From the NCBI RefSeq assembly GCF_033170155.1, contig NZ_CP137079.1:3162001-3226000 (forward strand): a DNA stretch of 64,000 bases, written 5' to 3'. The notes under the pieces were generated by a model that was given only the letters and a program-made list of their open reading frames with translations, ran no database searches and was not told where the DNA came from. This document shows positions 17,935 to 26,040 of the stretch, piece by piece (the stretch's first letter is position 1; each line of letters starts with the position of its first letter). Source of the DNA: Raineyella sp. W15-4. GTDB lineage: Bacteria; Actinomycetota; Actinomycetes; Propionibacteriales; Propionibacteriaceae. Position numbers and translations under genes: made by a program.

Positions 17935-18672
17935 TCAGCGGGTCAGGGCCTCGGCCGCGGCCTTCGCCTCCGCGGGAGATGACGTCGCGTCGTCGGCGAC
18001 GATCATCAGGATGACGTGGTTGCCCGCGACGCCGATGCCTTCGGTCCAGCGGGTGCCCTGGGTGGTGCGGCGCCCGGCGTACCAGCCGTCGCCGGTGGCC
18101 AGTGATTCGGCGACCGTGGGGGCGCTCGTGCAGGAGGTGAGGATCTGCTGGTAGGCGTTCGCGTAGCCGGCCGCCTGGGCGGGGGCGTCGAACGACAGGG
18201 CCAGCCCGTTGCCCGGCCGGCCCTGGCCGTCCAGGTAGGAGCCCATCAGTGCCGCGGATGGGCGGGCGGCCGGGGTTCCGGTGGTGCCAGGGCAGGACGG
18301 CAGCGCCTCGGTGGCCGCCTGCTGGGCGTCCAGGCCGTGCACCCAGGTGCCGTTCGGGACGTACTCGTTCTCGGCCGGGGGCCGCTCCTTGGCGGAGAAC
18401 CCGAGGTAGCCGGCGGGTAGGGACGCGGCCGACAGGTCGCCGGCGGTCGACGGGGCCGGGGTGGTGGGCCGGGCGGACGCCGAGAACTGCGGCAGGCCGG
18501 AGACGAGGCCTGCGGCACCCTCCGAGGGCTGGGCCGATGAGCTCGGCAGCCAGGACGCGGGGTCGAGGGCCGAGCCGCAGCCGGAGGTCGCCAGCAGGAT
18601 AGCCGCGCCGAGACCGGCGGCGATGGCGAGACGGCCGGTGGTGGCCGCGGTGTAACGGGAATGACGCGACAT
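17935..18672 (-). CDS. Putative secreted lipoprotein, unknown function
   Basis: 245 residues. A twin-basic start is followed by a hydrophobic stretch and the lipobox LLATSGC (Cys about residue 32), so it should be lipidated and held on the outer face of the membrane. A Ser/Pro/Thr-rich linker (residues 40-75) leads to a globular domain ending in PAEAKAAAEALTR, resembling small sensor-domain or PknH-like extracellular modules (weak). No ribosome site is seen before the ATG. It ends 112 bp from the oxidoreductase start. Confidence 0.65.
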   Translation of the reverse strand: MSRHSRYTAATTGRLAIAAGLGAAILLATSGCGSALDPASWLPSSSAQPSEGAAGLVSGLPQFSASARPTTPAPSTAGDLSAASLPAGYLGFSAKERPPAENEYVPNGTWVHGLDAQQAATEALPSCPGTTGTPAARPSAALMGSYLDGQGRPGNGLALSFDAPAQAAGYANAYQQILTSCTSAPTVAESLATGDGWYAGRRTTQGTRWTEGIGVAGNHVILMIVADDATSSPAEAKAAAEALTR

Positions 18673-18784
18673 CTGGTGTGTCAGGACGGCACCGTACGGT
18701 CCCCCTGAAACTCCTTTCGTTGCTGCCTGGGCGACAGGACCGGGCCGAGGCCGTCCCTGCGGCCCGGGCCTGTCGCCGGTGGGG

Positions 18785-19421
18785 CTACTTCTGGAAGTGC
18801 TGGTAGTCGCGGCCCGGGTTCCAGCGGCCGCCCCAGAACCATCCGCTGCCCTCGAGGGCGCGGGTCAGCGTCGAGTCGGTGCGCAGCACTGCCGGGTCGG
18901 TCTGCAGACGGTCCTGCACCCCGCCGAGGATGTACTGGCTGCCGTTGCCGGGCCACCAGGTGCCGTTGCCGTCCCGGTAGGGATTCTCCACCGTGTTCAC
19001 GTCCACTGCGGTGCCGTACGAGTGGGGGCTCTGGGAGTACGGGTTGCCGACCACCGCCCGGCAGTTGAACCCGGACGTGTTGTCGGCCGCCATCTGAGTC
19101 GGGTCGTCACCACCGAAGGCATTCGGATTGGTGATCTGGCGCATCTCGTAGCCGGAACCGTACGCCTTGCTGAAGGCGGAGATGACGTCGTTGACGACGC
19201 TGTCGCGGACGATGATCTGGCCGCGGCGCAGGTTCCCGTCGAAGTCGCGGTAGTCCAGGTCGATCGTGCGCAGTTGGGCCGGCCCCACCGGGCAGCCGGC
19301 GCGGTAGGTGGAGGCAACATCGGCGGTGGTGGTCTGGCGCACCGACGGGTGCAGGTCCCAGGTGATCGCGGTGCTGCCGGCGCGGGTCCACGAGACGGTG
19401 CCGTGCTGGAAGTTGCTGGCG
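18785..19421 (-). pseudogene. 3' part of LGFP-repeat/M15 peptidase gene, cut off by IS256-family insertion
   Basis: Read leftwards from 19421 this segment encodes the C-terminal domain NFQHGTVSWTRAGSTAITWD and onward, with the M15 D,D-peptidase pattern: SHxxGxAxD as SPHSYGTAVDVN, and a late GWFWGGRWNPGRDYQHF block (the second His-containing metal region). Removing the inserted element and one 8-bp target copy joins it in frame to the 5' part (Cys-Ala-Ser|Asn-Phe-Gln), giving an uninterrupted 650-residue secreted cell-wall peptidase. On its own it has lost signal peptide and start, so it is not expected to work. Confidence 0.88.
19414..19421. repeat. Target-site duplication, left copy (TGCTGGCG)
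   Basis: The 8-bp sequence TGCTGGCG directly abuts the left end of the IS element and is repeated exactly at 20875-20882 beyond its right end. IS256-family elements make 8-9 bp duplications. Confidence 0.9.
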
Positions 19422-20874
19422 GAGCTTGTCAAGTTGTTTGTGTAAGGCGGTTTCCGATTGGTGGTTACAGGTAGGGGTTGATGCGGTCGGGGTAGGCGAT
19501 GGCGAGTTGGCCGAGGGCGGCTTTCCAGTTGGTGACGATCTGGCCTTCGACGAGCCTGCCGGATGCTTTGCGCCTGCCGGCGGGTAGGCCTTTCTCTTTG
19601 GCGCGGTCGCGGGCGCGTTTGTCCTCGATGTTGCAGATCGCCAGCCAGAGCAGCTTGACCACGGCGGCGTCGTTGGGGAAGTGTCCGCGGTTCTTGGTGA
19701 CCTTGCGGAGCTGGTAGTTCAGCGACTCGATCGCGTTCGTGGTGTAGATGACCCGGCGCAGTTCGGGCGGGAACGCCAGGAACGGTGTGAACCGTTCCCA
19801 CGCGTCGGTGAACGTCTTCACGGTCGCCGGGTACTTACGGCCCAGGCTGCTGTCCTCGAACGCGGCCAGGGCTTCCAGCGCGGCGTCGTCGTTCGCGGCG
19901 GTGTAGATCGGCTTCAACGCTGCGGCAACGGCTTTGCGGTCGCCGTAGGCGACGAACCGCATCGACGCGCGGATGAGGTGCACCACGCAGGTTTGCACGG
20001 TCGCGTACGGCCAGGTTGCCGCGATCGCGTCGGGGAACCCGGTCAGCCCGTCGCAGCACACGATCAGCACGTCACGCACCCCGCGGTTGGCGAGCTCGGC
20101 GCACACCGACGCCCAGAACTTCGCCCCTTCGGTGGTTTGGACCCAGATCCCCAGGACGTGCTTGACGCCATCGAGGTCGACGCCGACCGCGATGTGAGCG
20201 GCCTTGTTCCGCACGTGCCCGCCGTCGCGGACCTTCACCACGATCGCGTCGAGGTAGATCACCGGGTACAACGCTTCCAGCGGCCGGGTTTGCCAGGCCA
20301 GGACTTCCTCGGCGATCTGATCGGTGATCTTGCTGATCGTCTCGTGCGACAACTCGGTACCCAGCGTCGAGGCCAGGTGGTGCTGGATGTCACGGATCGT
20401 CATCCCGCCGGCGTACAAGCTGATGATCATCCCATCGATGCCGTCCAGGCGGCGCTGGCCCTTCGCGACCAGCATCGGGGTGAACGAGCCCTGCCGGTCC
20501 CGCGGCACGGCCAACTCGATGTCTCCGACCTCGGTCGTCACGGTCTTGGAGCTGGTGCCGTTGCGGGAGTTGTCGAACATCGCCGCCGCCGGGTCCCCAC
20601 GTTCGTAGCCCAGGTGGTCGGTCAGCTCGACCTCCAAGCCCCGCTCCAAGGTGGCCTTCAGCATGCTGCCCAACAGGCCACCCTCACCGGTCAACGGCTC
20701 ACCAGCATCGATCTTGGCGAAGATCTCATCCATCGCCCCGGACGCCTTCAACTGGTCAGCGAGCTCCTTCTGAGCCCGACGCCGCTCAGCACGTTCCGGG
20801 CTAATAGCCATAGTCATAGTGTCGTCTCCTTCAGACGAGGGCACCCTCCCTCACACAAACCATCTGACACCCTC
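19422..20874 (-). mobile_element. IS256-family insertion sequence, 1453 bp, complete
   Basis: The ends begin GAGCTTGTCAAGTTGTTTGT (left) and GAGGGTGTCAGATGGTTTGT (right, inward), matching at 20 of the outer 27 positions as imperfect inverted repeats. One transposase gene fills the element. Exact 8-bp duplications flank it, so the insertion is intact and probably recent. It splits an LGFP-repeat/M15 peptidase gene. Confidence 0.92.
19465..20817 (-). CDS. IS256-family (mutator-type) transposase
   Basis: 450 residues from ATG 20817, preceded by GAAGGAG. The DDE catalytic triad can be placed at YLDAIVVKVRDGG (first Asp), VCCDGLTGFPDAI (second Asp) and TTNAIESLNYQLR (Glu), with the family's TCVVHLIRAS block between the second and third. 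Length, no frameshift and intact ends suggest an active element. Confidence 0.95.
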   Translation of the reverse strand: MTMAISPERAERRRAQKELADQLKASGAMDEIFAKIDAGEPLTGEGGLLGSMLKATLERGLEVELTDHLGYERGDPAAAMFDNSRNGTSSKTVTTEVGDIELAVPRDRQGSFTPMLVAKGQRRLDGIDGMIISLYAGGMTIRDIQHHLASTLGTELSHETISKITDQIAEEVLAWQTRPLEALYPVIYLDAIVVKVRDGGHVRNKAAHIAVGVDLDGVKHVLGIWVQTTEGAKFWASVCAELANRGVRDVLIVCCDGLTGFPDAIAATWPYATVQTCVVHLIRASMRFVAYGDRKAVAAALKPIYTAANDDAALEALAAFEDSSLGRKYPATVKTFTDAWERFTPFLAFPPELRRVIYTTNAIESLNYQLRKVTKNRGHFPNDAAVVKLLWLAICNIEDKRARDRAKEKGLPAGRRKASGRLVEGQIVTNWKAALGQLAIAYPDRINPYL

Positions 20875-20882
20875 TGCTGGCG
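20875..20882. repeat. Target-site duplication, right copy (TGCTGGCG)
   Basis: Exact copy of 19414-19421, immediately outside the right inverted repeat of the IS256-family element. Confidence 0.9.
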
Positions 20883-22198
20883 CAACTGGAGGATGACGAG
20901 CAGTGCTCGTCGGAGGTCGGGTAGCCCAGGGGGCCGTTCTCCCAGCCCCGGCCGGTCCACACCTCGCGGATGGCGCCCCGGACGAAGTGCGCGTCGGTCG
21001 CCGGAGACCAGTAGATCTCCCCGCCCTGATAGTGCTGACCACACCCGCCCTGGGCCAGACCACAGAACTCATCCGAAGTCGGGTAGCCCAGGAAACCGTT
21101 CTCCCAGTTGTTGCCGGTCCACACACCCCGGATGGCACCCCGAACGAAGTGCGCGTCGAGGCCCGGGGTCCAATAGATCTCCCCGCCCTGGTAATGCTGA
21201 CCACAGCCGCCGCCGGCCAAGCCACAGAACTCATCGGAGATCGGATAACCGAGGAAGCCGGCCTCCGAACCGTTGCCGGTCCAGGTGCCGCGGATGGCAC
21301 CGCGAACGAAGTGCGCGTCGGTCGTCGGGGACCAGTAGATCTCCCCGCCCTGGTAGTGCTGGCCACAGCCGCCGCCGGCCAAGCCACAGAACTCGTCCGA
21401 GGTCGGATAACCGAGGAAGCCGTTCTCCCAGTTGTTGTCGGTCCACCTGCCCCGGATCGCACCGCGGACGAAGTGGGTCCCGCTTGCCGGGGAGGAGTAG
21501 ATCTCACCGCCCTGGAAGTGCTGACCACAGCCGTTGCCTGCCAGGCCGCAGAACTGGTCAGACGTCGGATAGGCCAGGAACTCCTTCTGGGCACCGGTGG
21601 AGTTCCACTTCGCGAGGATCTCACCGGTCAGGAAGTGAGCATCGGTGGCGGGGCTCCAGTAGACGTCACCGCCCGTGAAGTGCTGCCCACAGCCGTTGCC
21701 TGCCAGGCCGCAGAACTCGTCGGAGGTCGGGTAGCCGAGGAAGCCGTCCTGGGCCGCGTTCCGGTTCCACCGGTCGCGGATCGCGCCGCGGGTCCAGTAC
21801 GCCCCGGTGTCGGGTGACCACAGCAGGGTGGCCAGCTGGTACTGCTGGCGGCAGCCGCCGCCGCCGGTCAGCCCGCACTCCAGCGGCCCGGTCGGCGCGC
21901 CCAGCACCGCGGCGTCGGAGGCGGCCTTCGCAGCCATCGCCTGCTCGCCGGTGGTCTGCGGGGTAGGCGTCGCCGTGGCGGCAGGAGTGGGGGTCGGTGT
22001 CGGGGTGGCGACCGCGGCCTTGAGCGGCGCCAGCTTGGTGGACGCGGTGGGCGTGGCCGACGCGGAAGCCGCCGGAGCGGTGGTGGCCGGTGGGACCGCG
22101 GTAGGTGTCGGGGCGGCCAGCGCGGGCGCCGGGCCCAGAGCACCCAGGACGATCGTGACGGCCGCCAAGAGCAGCCCTGAGGACGCAAAACGGTTCAT
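20883..22198 (-). pseudogene. 5' part of LGFP-repeat/M15 peptidase gene (interrupted)
   Basis: Starts MNRFASSGLLLAAVTIVLG with a signal peptide ending ALA near residue 28, then a Pro/Thr/Ala-rich linker (about 30-85) and seven LGFP repeats of some 50-55 residues (GFLGYPTSDEFCGLAGGGCG, QHYQGGEIYWSP, FVRGAIRG..W). LGFP repeats bind the cell wall in Corynebacteriales-type and related proteins. The frame runs 14 residues into the IS (ending at 20831), so the present product would be a 455-residue secreted LGFP protein without its peptidase. Cysteine pairs in each repeat (FCGLA..GCG) probably form disulfides. Confidence 0.88.
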
Positions 22199-22572
22199 GA
22201 TGATGTGCGGGCGGCAGAAGTACCGCCCGTTCCCCCCTTCACAGGTACCTGTGTACCGGCAGTGACGCTATCGGCTGCCAGTGGAGGGGCAGACCAGATG
22301 GCGATGTGGGATAGCTCACTGCGTGGCGTTGGGCACAGATTTCGTCCGTTTGGCAGGGATCGACAGAAGGCTGAGCTCGCGAGTCGTGCCGTACGACGCA
22401 ACGAGGTACTTCCGCAGCACCCGGATCAGAGCGTCATTGCCCGGCGGATCCACGAGACTCCGGATCGCGGCAAACACACGCATTCAGACGCGGGCCGGAC
22501 GCAAAGCAGGCAAGGGGGAGGTGCGAAGCCTCGCTTCACACCTCCCCCTTCGGATCTTGCGGCGTTGCTCAG
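22199..22572. other. 374-bp intergenic region with promoter side of the LGFP gene
   Basis: No convincing gene. It contains the upstream region of the interrupted LGFP gene and, at 22512-22550, the terminator hairpin of the convergent-side neighbour listed separately. I see nothing else. Confidence 0.4.
22512..22550 (-). terminator. Strong hairpin after the 279-residue secreted protein gene
   Basis: AAGGGGGAGGTG pairs with CACCTCCCCCTT, and the interior GAAGC with GCTTC, around a 3-base loop with one-base bulges. It begins 23 bp after the stop at 22573 in the leftward direction. Confidence 0.65.
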
Positions 22573-23412
22573 TCAGCTGCAATAGTCACCGTGGTCTGTG
22601 ACGGTCCAGGTGTCCGAGACCCACTTGTCAGTCGAGTCCTTGTGCATCCTGACCTCGAGGCACTTGTCGGCGGAGGCGGCGGCGTTGGCTGCCCCCATCC
22701 CCCGAGTGAATTCCTCCGGGGTCAGAGCGTTCGTAGCAGCGCTGCACCCAATGTCGGCACCAAGCCCCAACGCAGCACCGCCGACAGTCTCCACAACAAC
22801 CGACCCACCTGCGGTGGCTACACCGATGATGGCCCCTCCCACCGCGCAGAGCAGCGTGCCGCTCCAGAAGAGTCGATTGTTCGCCGAGTTGAAAACTCCA
22901 GCTGCCTCCTTCGTCTTCGCCTTGGAGAAGTACGCGCGGGCCGACGTGTGTTCCGGGTTTGCCAGAATGACGACACCTCGTCCCTCACGCTGATAGTCGG
23001 ACACCTTCTTGGGGGTCACCGACGCCAAGAGCGCCGCGTCCAGCTCACTGCACAGCGGAAGCCCGACTCTGGAGTTCGTCCCGGTGTTGAGCCATACCGA
23101 GCTGACATAGAGACCTCCGGGTGCCCGCAGATAGATGTTGGAGGTCTCGCCATAGACGTTGGTCACCGAGTCGCCGTACTCCTCGCACTCGGCGGGGAAC
23201 CAGCCGCCTTCCGGGATGCCGTACTTCCCATCCACGCCGACGCCCGGGGCATCGACATGTGCCGCGGTTCGCAGTCGTACCCCCAGCCCGTTGGTGAACG
23301 CCACCTGAAAATGTCGGATGTCGTCGGCGTGCGCGGCAGGTGCCGCCGCGACCAGGCCCGCCACAGCCAGGATCAGGCTGATGGGCACGGCCAGCCATCT
23401 GAGCTTGTTCAT
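22573..23412 (-). CDS. Secreted protein with Gly-rich hydrophobic segment, unknown function
   Basis: 279 residues from ATG 23412, which follows AAGAGGA; an alternative in-frame ATG at 23427 adds five residues. A signal peptide (MNKLRWLAVPISLILAVAGL..AHA|DD) is clear. The mature part has an N-terminal beta-rich region, VWLNTGTNSRVGLPLCSELD, and a Gly-rich hydrophobic stretch near 190-230 (GGAIIGVATAGGSVVVETVG, GGAALGLGADIGCS) that could insert into a membrane. The layout recalls secreted pore-forming or bacteriocin-like proteins, but I recognise no family. It has its own terminator at 22512-22550. Confidence 0.65.
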   Translation of the reverse strand: MNKLRWLAVPISLILAVAGLVAAAPAAHADDIRHFQVAFTNGLGVRLRTAAHVDAPGVGVDGKYGIPEGGWFPAECEEYGDSVTNVYGETSNIYLRAPGGLYVSSVWLNTGTNSRVGLPLCSELDAALLASVTPKKVSDYQREGRGVVILANPEHTSARAYFSKAKTKEAAGVFNSANNRLFWSGTLLCAVGGAIIGVATAGGSVVVETVGGAALGLGADIGCSAATNALTPEEFTRGMGAANAAASADKCLEVRMHKDSTDKWVSDTWTVTDHGDYCS

Positions 23413-23511
23413 GATCGTCCTCTTCATGTCGTGCTGGACGGGAGACGACTCACGGTCAGGAACCTGTGTGGGTCGCGCGGAAGAGGAAATCCTCTCTCCC
23501 AGCGGGGAGAT

Positions 23512-23550
23512 GATGCGGGCGAGGACCCACGCAGGGACCTCGCCCGCATC
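23512..23550 (-). terminator. 13-bp perfect inverted repeat after the 84-residue gene
   Basis: GATGCGGGCGAGG and its exact complement flank a 13-base loop, beginning 8 bp beyond the stop of the gene at 23559-23813. It separates that gene from the next leftward gene, so the two are probably not one transcript. Confidence 0.65.
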
Positions 23551-23558
23551 AGGGGTGA

Positions 23559-23813
23559 TCAGTGGCCGGGACCGGTGTACCAACCGCGATCGGCGGCGTT
23601 GTCGTTCGGGCCGTCGCCCGAGCCGTAGTGGTTGTGCTGACCGCGCTGGTAGCTGTCCGTGCCGTACTGGCCGGTGCTGTTGAACTTGTCGGGATCGTTG
23701 GACGCATCCGAGATCAGACTCTCGCCGTCGTCATTGACCTTGAACCACACGTCGTGCTCGCCGTTCACCGAGCCGAGCGTGGGCTCATCTCCGTTGTCGG
23801 ACCACCATCCCAT
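23559..23813 (-). CDS. 84-residue acidic, Gly/Asn-rich protein, unknown
   Basis: ATG 23813 has an AAGGAGGAG ribosome site. The protein begins MGWWSDNGDEPTLGSVNGEH and continues with an Asp/Asn/Gly-rich low-complexity tail (QHNHYGSGDGPNDNAADRG), with no signal peptide or membrane segment. The strong ribosome site and the hairpin after the stop say it is expressed. It resembles no family I know. Confidence 0.55.
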   Translation of the reverse strand: MGWWSDNGDEPTLGSVNGEHDVWFKVNDDGESLISDASNDPDKFNSTGQYGTDSYQRGQHNHYGSGDGPNDNAADRGWYTGPGH

Positions 23814-23964
23814 GACTCCTCCTTCTTCGTGGCCGCGAGGCCGTTCCAAGGGAGACGGCCGTAGCCGTGTGGAAGACCGGTCGATCTCTCCCGGGAACTC
23901 CAGTATCAAGCTGGAGGACCTCGGGATCGACAGTGCAAAATCCGAATCTGAAATCGGAGTCTGT

Positions 23965-23970
23965 TATGAT
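23965..23970 (+). promoter_or_regulatory. TATGAT -10 box for a leaderless transcript
   Basis: A TATGAT hexamer ends 6 bases before GTG 23977, so transcription would start at or next to the start codon. The -35 region is not consensus. It decides the start of the following gene. Confidence 0.55.
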
Positions 23971-23976
23971 TCCCCG

Positions 23977-25467
23977 GTGGAGACTCCTGGGGGGGAAGGC
24001 TCTTACAGAAGCCGAGCGGAGAGAGAACGCAGGGACCGCGTTGCGCTCGCGCTCGACAACGCCATGACTGCGCGGCGCATGTCCAACGGCGCCATGGCTG
24101 CGATCCTTCGGGACGGAGATCCCAACGTCGATGAGAAGAAAGTCTCCGACTACCGCCGCGGCAAGATACTACTTCCGATCTACCTCGCGCAACGAGCAGC
24201 CCGCGCCCTGGGCATGCGTGATGACGATTCTTCGGATGAGTTGGTCCGCCACTTCGACGGCTACGACCCACTGGTGATGATCCGGCTCTACGGCCTGTGG
24301 CCCGCCAACGCAGACCACGAGGTACTCGGTCGGCTATCGAACTGGACCGGGAGGGTCGACACCACGCTGGTACAACGCCTACTGACGCTCGAACGTCTGG
24401 AGACGGAGATCGGGGAGCGTGAGAAGGAGCTCGCAGCGGCCGATCACGACCGGGGAGTGGTGTCGCTGACCCGAGCGGTCACGGAGTCTCAGACGTACGG
24501 CATCGCGATCTGGCCCGTCCTAGCCGGACCGATGACGGCCCAAGCGAACCGGATCCATGTGTCCGATCGGGTTGACATCCGAAGGCTCGACGGGCTAGCA
24601 GTCACTGATAGCGAGGTCTGGAATGCGTTAGGTCCCGCATTGCGGCGAGTGCACGCGCTCCCGAGCATCACGATGCCGCGATGGTCACACCCCACCGCCG
24701 CACTGACCAGCACTTCGGATCCGCATATCAGCATGTGGAACCTCCGTCATCTCGACGCGCCGCGTCTCCCGCGGATCCCGCATCCGCACCTCGGGTTGCC
24801 TGCTGTGGTGGTTTCCTCGACCGTCGCAAACACCTGGCTTGGATACGTGGCAGGAATGCTGGCGTTCGTGCTCGGCTACGGACTCACCTCCACGACAGAT
24901 CTGGCGAGGGGCCTAAACCCGAGTCCCACGTTCAATCCCAGTACCGACGAACGCAACCTCATGCACGACGGGTTGCTTCGAAGCCCCGGGGAACGCAGAG
25001 TCTGGTTCCACGCGGCAAAGGTGGACCCCGACAACCCGGCCAACCCCTGGGCTCCTCGTGACGCACCGTGCGCCCCGCAGCTGCTGCACGTACGTCTGGT
25101 GGAAGACAACGACCTACTTCATTCCACCGCGCAAAGCCGTGTGCTCCAGCCGGGATGGACCCACTCCGATACCGATGCTGTCGAGGCCTGGCGCCGGTCA
25201 CGTGACACCGCGCTCGACCGAATGCCATCGGACGAGTGGCACCTCCCCCTGCGGGTCCCTGACGCCGCATGGGGATCTCTCGAAAAGTGGGAGATCACGA
25301 TCGACCTGGCGGTTCGCATCCTCAGTCACCTGGAGTCACAAGGACTGCACCCCTGGGAGGGCCTTGCTGCCGTCCAGGCTTCCTTAGTGTCTGCGGATCC
25401 GGTGGTGGCTGCGCCGGCGCTGCGCTGGCTACGTGATCGCGGGGCCCCGTTCGTCTTCATCCCTTGA
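23977..25467 (+). CDS. HTH-containing protein of unknown function, 496 residues, probably leaderless
   Basis: The start is GTG 23977 (METPGGEGSYRSR), set by the TATGAT box 6 bases upstream; there is no ribosome site, and ATG 24064 is a less likely alternative. Residues 15-80 look like an XRE-type helix-turn-helix (RVALALDNAMTARRMSNGAM ... VSDYRRGKILLPIYLAQRAA). The rest is unrecognised: a charged helical segment (LERLETEIGEREKELAAADH), then a long mixed alpha/beta region and one hydrophobic stretch near residue 295. It converges with the Kiwa operon (17 bp between stops), so it may belong to the same defence island, either as a regulator or as an independent system. Confidence 0.65.
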   Translation: METPGGEGSYRSRAERERRDRVALALDNAMTARRMSNGAMAAILRDGDPNVDEKKVSDYRRGKILLPIYLAQRAARALGMRDDDSSDELVRHFDGYDPLVMIRLYGLWPANADHEVLGRLSNWTGRVDTTLVQRLLTLERLETEIGEREKELAAADHDRGVVSLTRAVTESQTYGIAIWPVLAGPMTAQANRIHVSDRVDIRRLDGLAVTDSEVWNALGPALRRVHALPSITMPRWSHPTAALTSTSDPHISMWNLRHLDAPRLPRIPHPHLGLPAVVVSSTVANTWLGYVAGMLAFVLGYGLTSTTDLARGLNPSPTFNPSTDERNLMHDGLLRSPGERRVWFHAAKVDPDNPANPWAPRDAPCAPQLLHVRLVEDNDLLHSTAQSRVLQPGWTHSDTDAVEAWRRSRDTALDRMPSDEWHLPLRVPDAAWGSLEKWEITIDLAVRILSHLESQGLHPWEGLAAVQASLVSADPVVAAPALRWLRDRGAPFVFIP

Positions 25468-25483
25468 GCGTCTCGGGTGGTCG

Positions 25484-26029
25484 TCACCGCACCGAGGGCG
25501 GAGGCATGTCGGCCGGGTGCTCTGCCAGGACATCGACGACGAGATGATCGATGTCGTATGGTGTCGTGCCCACAGCTGAGAGCTTGCCCACCTCGTCGAT
25601 CTCGAAGATCTGCGCCTTGAGATGCACCAGATCCACCTTGACCACTTGCGCGTACGTGTTGCCATCCAGTGGCGAGACGAGGTTCCCGCGCAGCGTGGAA
25701 TAGGCCGTGGTGCCCTGCCCGTGCGCCAGACGCGGCGTGGTGAGGTCACCGTTCGCCGTGAACCGACACGTGCGCGGGCTGGCTGATGCCTTGCTGTTCA
25801 CCGTCATCAGGCGACTGTCAGGGCCGATCACAAGGAAGTCCTCCGGATGAGCCCGGACTCCCTCGCCAAGCACATCCGGCACCATGCCCACATAGTCGTC
25901 CTGGGTCCCCAGGACGGTGTAGTCGAGCGACTCCAACAGGCGCATGGTGACCTGTTCACCGAGGTTGCCCAGCGCCACCCAGTTCTTGGTCCGCCGCCAG
26001 ACATCCAACCGCTCTTGCAAGGTCGACAA
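25484..26029 (-). CDS. Possible PD-(D/E)XK-like nuclease, third gene of the Kiwa operon
   Basis: 181 residues from TTG 26029, 11 bp after kwaB; GAGG lies 9-10 bases upstream and no in-frame ATG is available. The opening WVALGNLGEQVTMRLLESLD is the helix that starts many restriction-endonuclease-like folds (G-x-x-G-E). It is followed by MVPDVLGEG and, after a strand, TVNSKAS, which could be the PD...(D/E)xK triad with Asn in place of the acidic residue. Known Kiwa systems are described as two genes, so this is either an accessory effector or a neighbouring unrelated defence gene. Function is inferred only. Confidence 0.55.
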   Translation of the reverse strand: MSTLQERLDVWRRTKNWVALGNLGEQVTMRLLESLDYTVLGTQDDYVGMVPDVLGEGVRAHPEDFLVIGPDSRLMTVNSKASASPRTCRFTANGDLTTPRLAHGQGTTAYSTLRGNLVSPLDGNTYAQVVKVDLVHLKAQIFEIDEVGKLSAVGTTPYDIDHLVVDVLAEHPADMPPPSVR

Positions 26030-26040
26030 TCGCCATCACC

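Noticed and set aside
18785-19801. 338-codon frame read as an intact peptidase gene
   Set aside because: The first 129 codons are antisense to the transposase inside the IS element; only 18785-19421 belongs to the peptidase.
20900-21800. Regularly spaced near-identical segments that might suggest a repeat array such as CRISPR
   Set aside because: They are the coding repeats of LGFP domains, about 150-160 bp apart, with conserved coding frame and no unique spacers.
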